A stretch of 14,655 nt of DNA from Anaerolineae bacterium (GTDB taxonomy: Bacteria; Chloroflexota; Anaerolineae; J102). The stretch covers positions 1 to 14,655 of the forward strand of contig JALSPL010000161.1 in the NCBI GenBank assembly GCA_026985975.1, given 5' to 3'. The translations under genes were made by a program, and so were the position numbers. Under the pieces are notes generated by a model. It was not told the origin of the DNA. It did no database searches and was given only the letters and a program-made list of their open reading frames with translations. Positions within the stretch are counted from its first letter, which is position 1, and every line of letters starts with the position of its first letter. Shown here one piece after another: positions 6,747 through 14,219 of the stretch.

Positions 6747-7008
6747 CGGCTATCATGGCGACAGAGGGTTTGACTGGGGGATAAAGGATGGCGTCGATGT
6801 TCTCGCTGAAGACGCCATCGCGCGGGCCTTCGGCCATGCCGATGATTCCCCAGAGCGGATCCTCATCCAGGGATTGAGACTGGCGCGCCTCAATGGCCTC
6901 GGTGAGAAGCTCGCGCAGCAGCGCCGACATGCTCATCTCCAGGCGTTTGGCTTCTTCGGCCAGCCATTCTTGTTGCCAATCTTCCAGGATCATTTGTACG
7001 CGTTTCAT
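6724..7008 (-). CDS. Ribbon-helix-helix antitoxin partner of the PIN toxin
   Basis: 94 aa. The N-terminus KRVQMILEDWQQEWLAEEAK, then SMSALLRELLTEAI, fits a ribbon-helix-helix (CopG/MetJ-like) DNA-binding strand plus two helices. The remaining ~50 acidic, less ordered residues would wrap the toxin. GGAG lies 7 nt before the ATG. It is the first gene of the toxin-antitoxin operon and has its own strong promoter with repeat-type operator sequence over the -10 and +1, consistent with autorepression by the complex. Antitoxin identity rests on order, overlap and fold pattern; the exact antitoxin family was not recognised. Confidence 0.85.
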   Translation of the reverse strand: MKRVQMILEDWQQEWLAEEAKRLEMSMSALLRELLTEAIEARQSQSLDEDPLWGIIGMAEGPRDGVFSENIDAILYPPVKPSVAMIADERKNDY

Positions 7009-7020
7009 GGTTGCGCTCCA

Positions 7021-7053
7021 GTGTGAAGTGTAAATGTGTAGATATTTTACACA
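7021..7053 (-). promoter_or_regulatory. Repeat-rich operator of the toxin-antitoxin operon
   Basis: Read on the plus strand, two 7-nt units GTGTGAA and GTGTAAA (7021-7034) run in tandem, followed by a related TGTGTAG and an inverted TTTACAC at 7046-7052. GTGTAAA/TTTACAC is a perfect inverted repeat with an 11-nt centre, and TGTGTA/TACACA (7035-7040 and 7048-7053) is another. The cluster covers the -10 box and +1 of the antitoxin promoter, where an RHH autorepressor would be expected to bind. Confidence 0.6.
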
Positions 7054-7072
7054 AACCCTATGAGTGTGTCAA
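7044..7072 (-). promoter_or_regulatory. Strong sigma70 promoter of the toxin-antitoxin operon
   Basis: On the minus strand TTGACA (7072-7067, perfect), 17-nt spacer, TAAAAT (7049-7044, five of six). The predicted +1 is near 7037, leaving a 5' leader of about 29 nt that carries the GGAG ribosome site. Confidence 0.75.
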
Positions 7073-7078
7073 GTTTCG

Positions 7079-7107
7079 TTGGAGGTGGGGAAATGTTCGT
7101 ATAAAAT
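7079..7107 (+). promoter_or_regulatory. Possible promoter of the membrane EEP protein
   Basis: TTGGAG (7079-7084), 17-nt spacer, TAAAAT (7102-7107), about 40 nt before the ATG at 7148. The -10 is good and the -35 modest. It points away from the toxin-antitoxin promoter, and the -35 boxes of the two are only a few bases apart. Confidence 0.35.
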
Positions 7108-7147
7108 GAGACCGGAAAATTATTTTTCTTACGTCAAAGGAGCAGTT

Positions 7148-9118
7148 ATGAAAACTCGCAACATCTTCCTCTACGCCATCCTCTTCCTGTTTTTCTTTCA
7201 GCTCCTCACCGATTTCGTGGGCGGGATTTACGCGTTCGGCCTGTTGGGAACCAGCATCCCGCCCGAGCTGGCCGCGGTGGCGTTGCTCTTTGCTCCTGTC
7301 CTGTTATTGGTCATCCCCCGTGCGGGGCGCAAAGTCCTGACAGGGCTGGTGATCGTCATCCTCCTGGCCCGGGTCGTCGAACCGGCGCTGGACACCCGCT
7401 GGCGGATGCTGGTTTCGGGCCTGGGCGCGGCCGCCTGGCTGATGTGGTTCCCGGTCGCGTTGTGGCGGGGACGCTGGAGGCATGATGAAACAGTGACGAT
7501 GATGTGGGGCCTCCTGCTGGGCGCGCTGCTTTCGGTTCTGCTGCGCACCCTGGGCTCGGGCGTAGACATCAGTGTGATGGGGCTGGGGCAGGTCGCGGGC
7601 GTTCTCCTGGCGGGGTTGGCCGCCTGGTTGTGGTGGGGGGAAGGATTGGGATCAGGAGTGGGATCAGGAGTGGGAATGGGATTGGTGGGAGGAGGTGAGG
7701 AGGGCGGAGAGCGGGCGACGTTTGGGCGGGCGACGCTGCTAGCGCTTGGCGTCATGGCTGTGCTCACCCTCATTTATTTCGCCTTTGCTGCGCCCTATGT
7801 CATGGCCCGCTGGACGGGCTTGAATCTGACCCTGACGCTGGGCTTGCTTTTGCTGGCCTGGGCGGCGTTTGTTGCAGCCATTTCGTGGTCGCCGCGTTTG
7901 CTGAACATCTCCAAAAGTTGGCTACTGATCTGGAATATCATCTTTGTCTTCGCTCTTTTCCTGACTATCAAGGGCCAGCAGACCATCTTTCCGGCATCGC
8001 CAGACGCCTATCCCCTCATGGCTGATTATCCCGCCATCTGGGCGAATGCGGTTTTCTATCTCATGCTACTGCTGTCCCCCATCGTTTTCCTCGATTTCCA
8101 TCACCTGACAGCCAGCATGATCGGTCGGCGGCCCACTCTGAGACAAATGGGCGGCGGATTCACCCTGGTTGCGCTCTTTTTGCTACTGGCGATCTTCGGG
8201 CATGTATTCACCACGGTGTATGATTACATTCCAGTGGTGGGACCCTTTTTCCGGAATGCGTTTGCCTGGGTGTATCTTTTCGTGGGCGTCGCGATGCTGG
8301 CGGGCGTGCTGGCAATCGGCAAAAACACCGATGCCAACGCTCCGTCTATCCCCAAAGCAGTCACAGGAACCGGCCTCCTGCTGACCGCGGTCATTTTGGC
8401 GGCCCACCTGTTGGTGGCCGTCCATCTCACCCCCGCACCGCCCGCTGACGCTCTCACCATCCTCACCTACAACATCCAGCAGGGATACAGCGAAGCTGGG
8501 CGCAAGAACTACGGCGGGCAACTGGCCCGGATTCGGGCCATCCATCCCGACATCATCGGCCTGCAGGAAAGCGACGCCGCCCGCATCGCCAACAGCAATG
8601 ACGACATCGTGCGCTACTTCGCCGATCACCTGAACATGTACAGCTATTACGGGCCCAAGACGGTGACAGGAACCTTTGGCGTCGCTCTTCTCTCTCGCTA
8701 CCCCATAAAAAATCCCATCACCTTATTTTTGTACAGCGAAGGCGAACAGGTGGCCGTCATTCGGGCGCAGGTGATGGTCGGGGCGCAGCCGCTGACTGTT
8801 TTTGTGACGCATCTGGGCAACGGCGGTCCCATGATCCAGCAACAGCAATTGTTGCAAATCATCGACGAAACGCCGCGGGCCGTGGTCCTGGGCGATTTCA
8901 ACTTCCGGCCCGACACGCCCCAATATGCCCTCACCACCCGGCGTTTGCTGGGCTCATGGACGCAGAAGTGGCCCGATTGGCAGGATGACCAGGGTCAGAA
9001 GCCAGACACGAAGATCGATCACATCTTCATCACGTCCGATCTGAGGGTTATCGACGCCCGCTACTTCCCCGCAGGGCCCTCAGATCACCCTGCGCTTACC
9101 GCAGTCATTGCGCCCTAA
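7148..9118 (+). CDS. Polytopic membrane protein with C-terminal endonuclease/exonuclease/phosphatase domain
   Basis: 656 aa from the ATG at 7148, with AAGGAG 5 nt upstream; a GTG at 7064 lacks support. Residues 1-427 hold about a dozen hydrophobic segments. Residues 435-656 are a full EEP (exonuclease III/DNase I-like) domain: TYNIQQG (N442), LQESD (E474), VTHLGNGG (H555), LGDFNFRPD (D583, N585), KIDHIF (D624, H625), SDHPAL (D646, H647). All catalytic positions are present. EEP enzymes cleave phosphodiester bonds in nucleic acids, phosphoinositides or sphingomyelin. The many-helix plus EEP layout recalls eukaryotic CWH43/PGAP2IP in lipid remodelling, so a membrane-lipid or extracytoplasmic phosphodiester substrate is more likely than DNA repair. 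A Gly/Ser/Val loop at about 165-188 comes from a purine-rich repeat. It is convergent with the acyl-CoA synthetase gene. Confidence 0.87.
   Translation: MKTRNIFLYAILFLFFFQLLTDFVGGIYAFGLLGTSIPPELAAVALLFAPVLLLVIPRAGRKVLTGLVIVILLARVVEPALDTRWRMLVSGLGAAAWLMWFPVALWRGRWRHDETVTMMWGLLLGALLSVLLRTLGSGVDISVMGLGQVAGVLLAGLAAWLWWGEGLGSGVGSGVGMGLVGGGEEGGERATFGRATLLALGVMAVLTLIYFAFAAPYVMARWTGLNLTLTLGLLLLAWAAFVAAISWSPRLLNISKSWLLIWNIIFVFALFLTIKGQQTIFPASPDAYPLMADYPAIWANAVFYLMLLLSPIVFLDFHHLTASMIGRRPTLRQMGGGFTLVALFLLLAIFGHVFTTVYDYIPVVGPFFRNAFAWVYLFVGVAMLAGVLAIGKNTDANAPSIPKAVTGTGLLLTAVILAAHLLVAVHLTPAPPADALTILTYNIQQGYSEAGRKNYGGQLARIRAIHPDIIGLQESDAARIANSNDDIVRYFADHLNMYSYYGPKTVTGTFGVALLSRYPIKNPITLFLYSEGEQVAVIRAQVMVGAQPLTVFVTHLGNGGPMIQQQQLLQIIDETPRAVVLGDFNFRPDTPQYALTTRRLLGSWTQKWPDWQDDQGQKPDTKIDHIFITSDLRVIDARYFPAGPSDHPALTAVIAP
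7642..7689 (+). repeat. In-frame purine-rich 6/12-bp repeat
   Basis: GGGATCAGGAGT occurs twice in tandem (7648-7659, 7660-7671) within a run of six-base purine-rich units such as GGGAAT and GGGATT. It encodes a flexible GSGVGSGVGMG stretch in a loop between hydrophobic segments of the EEP membrane protein. Since 6 and 12 are multiples of three, copy changes would keep the frame. Confidence 0.8.
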
Positions 9119-9125
9119 CGGGGCA

Positions 9126-9178
9126 GGTGCGACGCACTTGGAAACGGGCTTCAAGCCCGTTTGGAAGTGCGTCACACC
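9126..9178. repeat. 53-bp nested dyad between convergent genes (terminator or REP-like element)
   Basis: Perfect symmetry about position 9152: inner arms AAACGGGCTT/AAGCCCGTTT (9142-9151, 9153-9162), a symmetric GG/GG mismatch, outer arms GACGCACTT/AAGTGCGTC (9131-9139, 9165-9173), one C/A mismatch, then GGTG/CACC (9126-9129, 9175-9178). The RNA would form a long hairpin on either strand, suited to ending both convergent transcripts. No long T-run follows on either side, so it may be a dispersed palindromic repeat rather than a classic intrinsic terminator. Confidence 0.8.
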
Positions 9179-9185
9179 CGTTGGA

Positions 9186-11099
9186 TTATGCGATAGTCAG
9201 ATCATAATGGAAGGCGAACTGGCCCAGCACGCGTTGCACCGCCTCCTCGCCCGCTTTGCCTGCCACCCCCTCGGCCAGCGTGATGGCGATGCGCACCTCG
9301 GTGCCGTGCAGCTTGCTGGGGACAGCCTGCACCCTGGCCGAGGCCACCTCATCCAGGGCGTTCAGCGCCGCGCCCAGCACCTCCTCGATCTGCATCCGCA
9401 CCAACGCCGGTTTGAATATCTTGCCCACCGCAGTCACCGGCATCTGTTCGATGATGATAATCTGTTTTGGGATCGCCGCCCGCTCAGGCACATGCTGCTG
9501 TGCGAAGGCCAGCAATTCCGCGGGCGTGGCCTGCGCTCCGGGCCTGAGCTGCACATACACCACGGGCACCTCGCCCACGCGGGCGTCGGGCCTGCCCACG
9601 GCCGCGGCGATGGCCACAGCCGGATGCCGGTGCATGGGATCTTCGATGGTCTTGGGGTCGATATTGTGCCCGCCGCGGATGATGAGCTCCTTCTTGCGTC
9701 CTGTCAGCCAGAAATAGCCATCTTCATCCTGTCGGCCCAGATCGCCTGTGTTCAGCCACGGCCCGCCGCCATCCTCCAAATCCACCCAGATATTTTTGTT
9801 GTGGATAGCTTCCAGATAGCCGGGAAACACATTGTCACCGCGGATGAGCACCGCACCGATCTCGTTGGCGGACAGCGGTCGTCCTTTGCCGCCATCAGCC
9901 ACCTGTGCGATCGTCATCTCCTGATAGGGGATGCGGAAGCCGATGGAGCCGATGCGGCGTTCGCCATGCGGCGGATTCACCGAACTCACGCAGGTCCCCT
10001 CGGTGAGGCCATAGCCCTCCAAAATGCGGATGCCGGTGCGGCGCTCGAATTCCTTGAAAACCTCCACGGGCATGGGCGCGGCCCCGCAGATGGCGTAGCG
10101 CAGCGAACTGACGTCACTATCGCCGATGGGAACATGCAGCAGGCCCGCATACACCGTAGGCACGCCGCTGAAGAACGTCACCTTGTAGTGCTCCACAATC
10201 TTCCAGAAATTGGGGAAGATCGTTTTGTCGCGATAGCCCATGGGCGTGGCCAGCAAAACTGTGGCCCCGTACATCCACGGGATCAAACCGGTGACGATGA
10301 CCGCGTTCACGTGATAGAGGGGCAGGCCGCACATGAAAACCTGGCCCGGCCCCACCTCCAGCACGATGCCGGGCGACCACGCGTCCATCACCTCATTGCG
10401 ATGAGTGTGCCGAGCGATCTTGGGCGCGCCTGTGGTGCCGCCGGTGTGAAAATAGGAGGCGGTGTCGTCGGGCTTGATCTCCCGCTGGAAAATGAGCTTT
10501 TCCGGCGGCTGCTTCTTCATCTCGGCGTTGAAATCCACCACCCGGGCCTGGGCGATGGTCTCGGGCAGGGGTGGTTTGGGCATGCCGGGGATGAAATCCG
10601 CCAGATCCACCGCCACCACCGTCTCCACCGTGGGCACTTTTTCCACCACCGCCGAGGCCTTCTCCCAGATGTCTACATCCGGGAATGGCGCCAGCGTCAC
10701 CAGCATCTTGCTTTTGGCCGCATTCATGATGTCGGCGAAGGCTTCCGGTTCCAGTAGCGGATTGATGGGCCCGACGACGCCCGCGATCTCCCCGCCGAAA
10801 ATGGTGAGGAAGGCCTGGGGCAGATTGGGCAGGATCATGGTCACGACCTCGCCCGGGCGCAAGCCCAACGCGTGGAACATGTTGGCGGTCTGATGCAGCG
10901 CTCCCACCCATTCCCGATAGGTGAAAGACACGCCCTTGTCATACATGTCGCCCTGTAAGAAAAAGTGCAAGGCGACGCCGTCGGGGTTGATCGCCGCTCC
11001 CCGACGAATCGCCTCATAAGTGCTGGCAGGCAAATTCTGCTCTGCAAGAGGAATTTGTTCGATGGCCTCGATATCGGCCATGGTGGCAACGCGCGCCAT
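9186..11099 (-). CDS. AMP-forming acyl-CoA synthetase (FadD-like)
   Basis: 637 aa from ATG 11099-11097; AAGGAG (11113-11108) lies 8 nt upstream, while the alternative GTG at 11108 sits against that site and is rejected. ANL-family motifs in order: phosphate loop HTGGTTGAPK (about 218-227), EGYGLTEGT (361-369), WLNTGDLGRQDEDGYFWLTGRKKELIIRGG split over about 448-477 with the ribose-binding Asp, and the C-terminal catalytic Lys in TAVGKIFK (K560). The enzyme activates a carboxylic acid with ATP to acyl-AMP and then to acyl-CoA. The N-terminus (IEAIEQIPLAEQNLPASTYE) matches a subgroup usually annotated simply as acyl-CoA synthetase; chain length cannot be told. About 60 residues extend past the usual end. 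It is divergent from the lipoprotein gene. Confidence 0.9.
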   Translation of the reverse strand: MARVATMADIEAIEQIPLAEQNLPASTYEAIRRGAAINPDGVALHFFLQGDMYDKGVSFTYREWVGALHQTANMFHALGLRPGEVVTMILPNLPQAFLTIFGGEIAGVVGPINPLLEPEAFADIMNAAKSKMLVTLAPFPDVDIWEKASAVVEKVPTVETVVAVDLADFIPGMPKPPLPETIAQARVVDFNAEMKKQPPEKLIFQREIKPDDTASYFHTGGTTGAPKIARHTHRNEVMDAWSPGIVLEVGPGQVFMCGLPLYHVNAVIVTGLIPWMYGATVLLATPMGYRDKTIFPNFWKIVEHYKVTFFSGVPTVYAGLLHVPIGDSDVSSLRYAICGAAPMPVEVFKEFERRTGIRILEGYGLTEGTCVSSVNPPHGERRIGSIGFRIPYQEMTIAQVADGGKGRPLSANEIGAVLIRGDNVFPGYLEAIHNKNIWVDLEDGGGPWLNTGDLGRQDEDGYFWLTGRKKELIIRGGHNIDPKTIEDPMHRHPAVAIAAAVGRPDARVGEVPVVYVQLRPGAQATPAELLAFAQQHVPERAAIPKQIIIIEQMPVTAVGKIFKPALVRMQIEEVLGAALNALDEVASARVQAVPSKLHGTEVRIAITLAEGVAGKAGEEAVQRVLGQFAFHYDLTIA

Positions 11100-11142
11100 T
11101 GCTGTCACTCCTTTTTGAGAGTAGGTTGGATGGAAATATCAT

Positions 11143-11169
11143 TTTACGTTCGAAGCTTGTTTGTATGAT
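11143..11169 (+). promoter_or_regulatory. Possible promoter of the SGNH lipoprotein gene
   Basis: A good -10, TATGAT (11164-11169), is followed by a 41-nt stretch to the ATG. The best -35 candidate is TTTACG at 11143-11148 with a short 15-nt spacer, so the upstream box is uncertain. The same AT-rich stretch on the minus strand contains TAAAAT, which could serve the divergent acyl-CoA synthetase gene. Confidence 0.4.
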
Positions 11170-11210
11170 AAAATACCTTGAATCTTTCTGGAAAACAAGG
11201 ACCTCACTGA

Positions 11211-12281
11211 ATGTCATCTTCACGAATTTTACTGTCACTTGTCATCTTCTTGGCTGGGCTGACCTTGATCGCCTGTGGCGATCGCCCCACTGTTTTGCCC
11301 TTGCCCGAAACAGTCACGCCAGCACCCACGCAGGCGGCGACATCCACACCGCTTCCACCAACGGATACGCCCACCCCTGCACCGCCAGCGGCCACCGCTA
11401 CGCCCACGCCCGCTGCAACAGACACGCCCGCGGCTACGAATACGCCCGCAGCCACCGCCACGACTGTCCCCATCGCCACGCCCGAGCCCCAACCGACGGC
11501 CTCCCCCACGCCTCCCTCCACCCTCAATGGCGTTCCCTACAGCGATTTCATCATCATGGACGATGAAACAAAAGCGCACGTGAAAGAGATTTACGCCCGG
11601 GGGCAGGAACTGGGCCGGAATCCCAACGCCTTCTCCAAATTGGGCGACAGCCTCATCGCCAACCCCTATTTTCTGCGGGTGTTCGACCAAAAAGACCCCA
11701 ATCTGGGAACCTATAACCTGGGTGACTACGCTTATCTGCAGGATGTCATCAACCGCTACCAGGGCTCTTTCGACCGCTATGGCACGGGCATCCATGTGGG
11801 GCTGCACACCTGGTCGGTCTTTGATCCCATGTGGGCCAGCAAGGAATGGTGCAAGCCCAACGAAAACCTGCTGGATTGCGAGATACGCCTCAACAATCCC
11901 AGCGTGATGCTGGTGCTGCTGGGCACCAACGATGACGCCCCCCAGGCCACATTCGAGAGCAGCTACGATAAGATCGTGGCGCACATCATCGATCAGGGCA
12001 TTGTGCCCGTCCTCTTCACCAAGGCGGATCGCTTCGAGGGGGACAACCGCAACAACGAAAGCATCAAAAAAATCGCCGAGAAATACAAAGTCCCGCTGGT
12101 CGATTTCGATAAGCTGGCCGACACCCTGCCCAATCGGGGCGCGGGCCCGGACAACATCCACCTCAGCATCGCCAACAGCAATGACTACGCCGATCCCGAC
12201 GTCTTTCGCTACGGCAACACAGTCCACAACCTGGCCACCCTGATCATGCTGGACAGGCTCCTGGCGGTGATCGATCAGTAG
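11211..12281 (+). CDS. SGNH-hydrolase-like surface lipoprotein
   Basis: 356 aa, with AAGGA 9 nt before the ATG. Residues 1-22 are a lipoprotein signal ending in the lipobox LIAC (acylated C22). About 30-105 is a Thr/Pro/Ala-rich linker, as in stalked surface proteins. The rest resembles an SGNH/GDSL esterase domain: KLGDSL (S147), LLGTNDD (G238, N240), and PDNIHLS (D314, H317) as the Asp-His pair. C214 and C223 could form a disulfide, fitting export. It may deacylate or de-esterify glycans, lipids or polysaccharide outside the membrane; the substrate is unknown. The family often contains weak or inactive members, but the visible triad is intact. Confidence 0.85.
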   Translation: MSSSRILLSLVIFLAGLTLIACGDRPTVLPLPETVTPAPTQAATSTPLPPTDTPTPAPPAATATPTPAATDTPAATNTPAATATTVPIATPEPQPTASPTPPSTLNGVPYSDFIIMDDETKAHVKEIYARGQELGRNPNAFSKLGDSLIANPYFLRVFDQKDPNLGTYNLGDYAYLQDVINRYQGSFDRYGTGIHVGLHTWSVFDPMWASKEWCKPNENLLDCEIRLNNPSVMLVLLGTNDDAPQATFESSYDKIVAHIIDQGIVPVLFTKADRFEGDNRNNESIKKIAEKYKVPLVDFDKLADTLPNRGAGPDNIHLSIANSNDYADPDVFRYGNTVHNLATLIMLDRLLAVIDQ

Positions 12282-12289
12282 GCCAGGAG
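12258..12289 (+). other. Inverted repeat around the lipoprotein stop codon
   Basis: Arms CTCCTGGC (12258-12265) and GCCAGGAG (12282-12289) pair perfectly, with the TAG stop in the 16-nt loop. The loop itself holds the palindrome TGATCGATCA (12268-12277). No T-run follows, so terminator function is uncertain. Confidence 0.45.
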
Positions 12290-12412
12290 GTTGGTAGATT
12301 AGGAAACCAGGAGACTAGGAGACTAGGAGACTAGGAGACTAGGAAACTAGGAAACTAGGAAACTAGGAGACCAGGAAACTGGGAGACCAGGAAACTGGGA
12401 AACTAGGAGGCC
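12285..12412 (+). repeat. 8-bp tandem repeat, about 16 units (AGGARACY)
   Basis: Octamers mostly of form AGGAGACT or AGGAAACT follow in strict period 8 from 12301 to 12412, with two more diverged units from 12285. Units differ by single transitions (G/A at position 5, C/T at position 8, some GGG starts), so the array has drifted. It lies between the lipoprotein stop and the ammonia-lyase gene. Purines dominate one strand, and the unit length equals that of the array at 2025-2080, though the unit sequence differs. Confidence 0.95.
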
Positions 12413-12519
12413 CGGGGGATGGCCGTTAAGGTCTTTCTGTCCGCCAGGCTGCTGGATTCCGACCCGCCGATCAGCTCCGCCCATTGTCTTTCGCCTCTCA
12501 CTTTTTCAGTACCCGACCC

Positions 12520-14079
12520 ATGACTCACATTATCCTGGATGGCAACAGTCTTACGATTAGCGATGTTATCACCGTGGCCCGCGCCCGGCCCGGCGCTCTG
12601 ACGCTGGAAATATCGCCCCATGCCCGCGATGCCGTGGCCCGCGCCAGCCAGGCAGTGGCGCAAATTGTGGCGGACGGGCGGGTGGTTTATGGCATCAACA
12701 CCGGCTTTGGCGCATTCAAGAACACCACCATCCCTCGCAACGCCCTGCGTCAGTTGCAGATCAACATCATCCGCTCTCATTCCGCCGGAACCGGCTATCC
12801 GCTGGATACGGACATCGTGCGGGCGATGATGCTGGTGCGGGCCAACACCCTGGCCTCGGGCTATTCGGGCGTGCGGCTGGAGACCATCGAGCTGCTGCTG
12901 CGCATGATCCAGCGGGGCGTGCATCCGGTGGTGCCCCGGCAGGGATCGCTGGGAGCCAGCGGTGATCTGGCCCCCCTGGCCCACATCGCCCTGGTGATGA
13001 TCGGCGAGGGCGAAGCGGAGTTTGGGGGTGAGATTTTGCCTGGAGCAGAGGCCCTGGCCCGGGCCGGACTCTCCCCCATCGAGCTGGCTCCCAAAGAGGG
13101 GCTGGCCCTGACCAACGGCACCGCCTTCATGGTGGCTTTGGGCTGTCTGGCTGTGGATGAAGCGGAAAATGCAGTATTCGTCGCCAATGTGGCCGGCGCG
13201 CTTTCATTGGAGGCGCTGCACGGCACGCCCGCGGCCTTCGATCCCCGCATTCACGCCGTGCGCCCCCACCCTTATCAGATCGCCACCGCCGAGTTGGTGC
13301 GCTATCTCATCGAAGACTCTGATTTTGTGCGGGGCGCGCCTTCCGACGATCCTCAGGACGCCTACTCGCTGCGCTGCATACCGCAGGTGCACGGGGCCTG
13401 CACCGATGCTGTGGAAAACGCCCGCCGCATCGTCTCCATCGAGCTCAACAGCGTCACCGACAACCCCCTCATCTTCTTCGATGAAAACGGCGCGCCAACG
13501 GCCATCAGTGGCGGCAACTTCCACGGCGAGCCATTGGCCATCGCCTACGATTATCTCTCCCTGGCCATGACCGAGCTGGGGAATATCTCCGAGCGGCGCT
13601 TGAACCGCATGACCGATCAGGCCAGCAACGGCGGCCTGCTGCCCGCGTTTCTCACCGAGAACGGCGGCCTCAACTCCGGCTTCATGCTCACGCAATACAC
13701 AGCCGCGGCCCTGGCCTCGGAGAATAAAGCCCTCTGCTTCCCGGCCAGCGCCGACAGCATCCCCACCTCGGCCAATGTGGAAGATCATGTCTCCAACGGC
13801 CCCATCTCCGGGCGTCAGGCCCGCCGCGTGCTGCGCAATCTGGAGCAGATCCTGGGCATCGAGCTCATGGCCGCAGCCCAGGCCATCGACTTTCGCAAAG
13901 AAGCGCTGGGGCATGAGGTGCAGTTGGGCAAGGGCACCGCGCCCGTCTACGATCTCATCCGCCAGCACATCCCCTTCATCGCCCAGGACGCGGTGATGGC
14001 CCCGCACATGGCCAAAGCCGCAGAGCTGGTGGCGTCGGGCCAGGTGCGTCAGGCCGCCCGCACCGCCCTTGATTTTTGA
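12520..14079 (+). CDS. hutH: Histidine ammonia-lyase
   Basis: 519 aa, the normal length. Residues VVYGINTGFG (Y58), IRSHSAGTGYPL (the Ser-His typical of histidine-specific lyases), and GSLGASGDLAPLAH, whose Ala146-Ser147-Gly148 self-cyclises to the MIO electrophile, are all present, followed by NGTAFMVALG, DPQDAYSLRCIPQVHG, ISGGNFHGEP and SANVEDHVSNG. The enzyme deaminates L-histidine to urocanate, the first step of histidine use. The EDHVSNG block differs from the common QEDHVSMG by Val for Gln and Asn for Met, but keeps the Glu. A TTG start at 12484 is not supported; the ATG at 12520 begins the conserved N-terminus. There is no clear ribosome site. No hutU, hutI or hutG is visible nearby. 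A tyrosine or phenylalanine specificity is less likely given the Ser-His pair. Confidence 0.92.
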   Translation: MTHIILDGNSLTISDVITVARARPGALTLEISPHARDAVARASQAVAQIVADGRVVYGINTGFGAFKNTTIPRNALRQLQINIIRSHSAGTGYPLDTDIVRAMMLVRANTLASGYSGVRLETIELLLRMIQRGVHPVVPRQGSLGASGDLAPLAHIALVMIGEGEAEFGGEILPGAEALARAGLSPIELAPKEGLALTNGTAFMVALGCLAVDEAENAVFVANVAGALSLEALHGTPAAFDPRIHAVRPHPYQIATAELVRYLIEDSDFVRGAPSDDPQDAYSLRCIPQVHGACTDAVENARRIVSIELNSVTDNPLIFFDENGAPTAISGGNFHGEPLAIAYDYLSLAMTELGNISERRLNRMTDQASNGGLLPAFLTENGGLNSGFMLTQYTAAALASENKALCFPASADSIPTSANVEDHVSNGPISGRQARRVLRNLEQILGIELMAAAQAIDFRKEALGHEVQLGKGTAPVYDLIRQHIPFIAQDAVMAPHMAKAAELVASGQVRQAARTALDF

Positions 14080-14115
14080 TCAGCTTTGCGTGAAGCGTCG
14101 GCGTCGATGAAAATG

Positions 14116-14143
14116 ACCGAGGACCGAGGACGGTGGACGGGAA
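14116..14143 (+). repeat. Short 7-bp tandem repeat (ACCGAGG)
   Basis: ACCGAGG, ACCGAGG, ACGGTGG and ACGGGAA run in tandem between the ammonia-lyase and adenine deaminase genes. The first two are identical and the others diverged. A weak inverted repeat GACGGGA/TCCCGTC (14135-14141, 14161-14167) overlaps its end. Confidence 0.6.
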
Positions 14144-14219
14144 CACACGCTCTTTCGGTCTCCCGTCTATTCACAAAACAGCGTTACCACCACCATCACA
14201 CCTACCTGGAGGCAAAGCA

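Noticed and set aside
9108..10757. 549-codon open frame on the plus strand
   Set aside because: It is wholly antisense to the acyl-CoA synthetase, whose motifs are unmistakable. Its His/Gly/Asp-rich product has no recognisable motif. Long antisense frames are common in GC-rich genes.
11235..12227. 330-codon open frame on the minus strand
   Set aside because: Antisense to the SGNH lipoprotein, with a low-complexity Gly/Arg-rich part that mirrors the Thr/Pro linker.
12285..12412. CRISPR array
   Set aside because: Period is 8 bp with no spacers, so it is a simple satellite.
14077..14219. Intrinsic terminator after the ammonia-lyase
   Set aside because: Only a weak inverted repeat with a 19-nt loop and no T-run was found.
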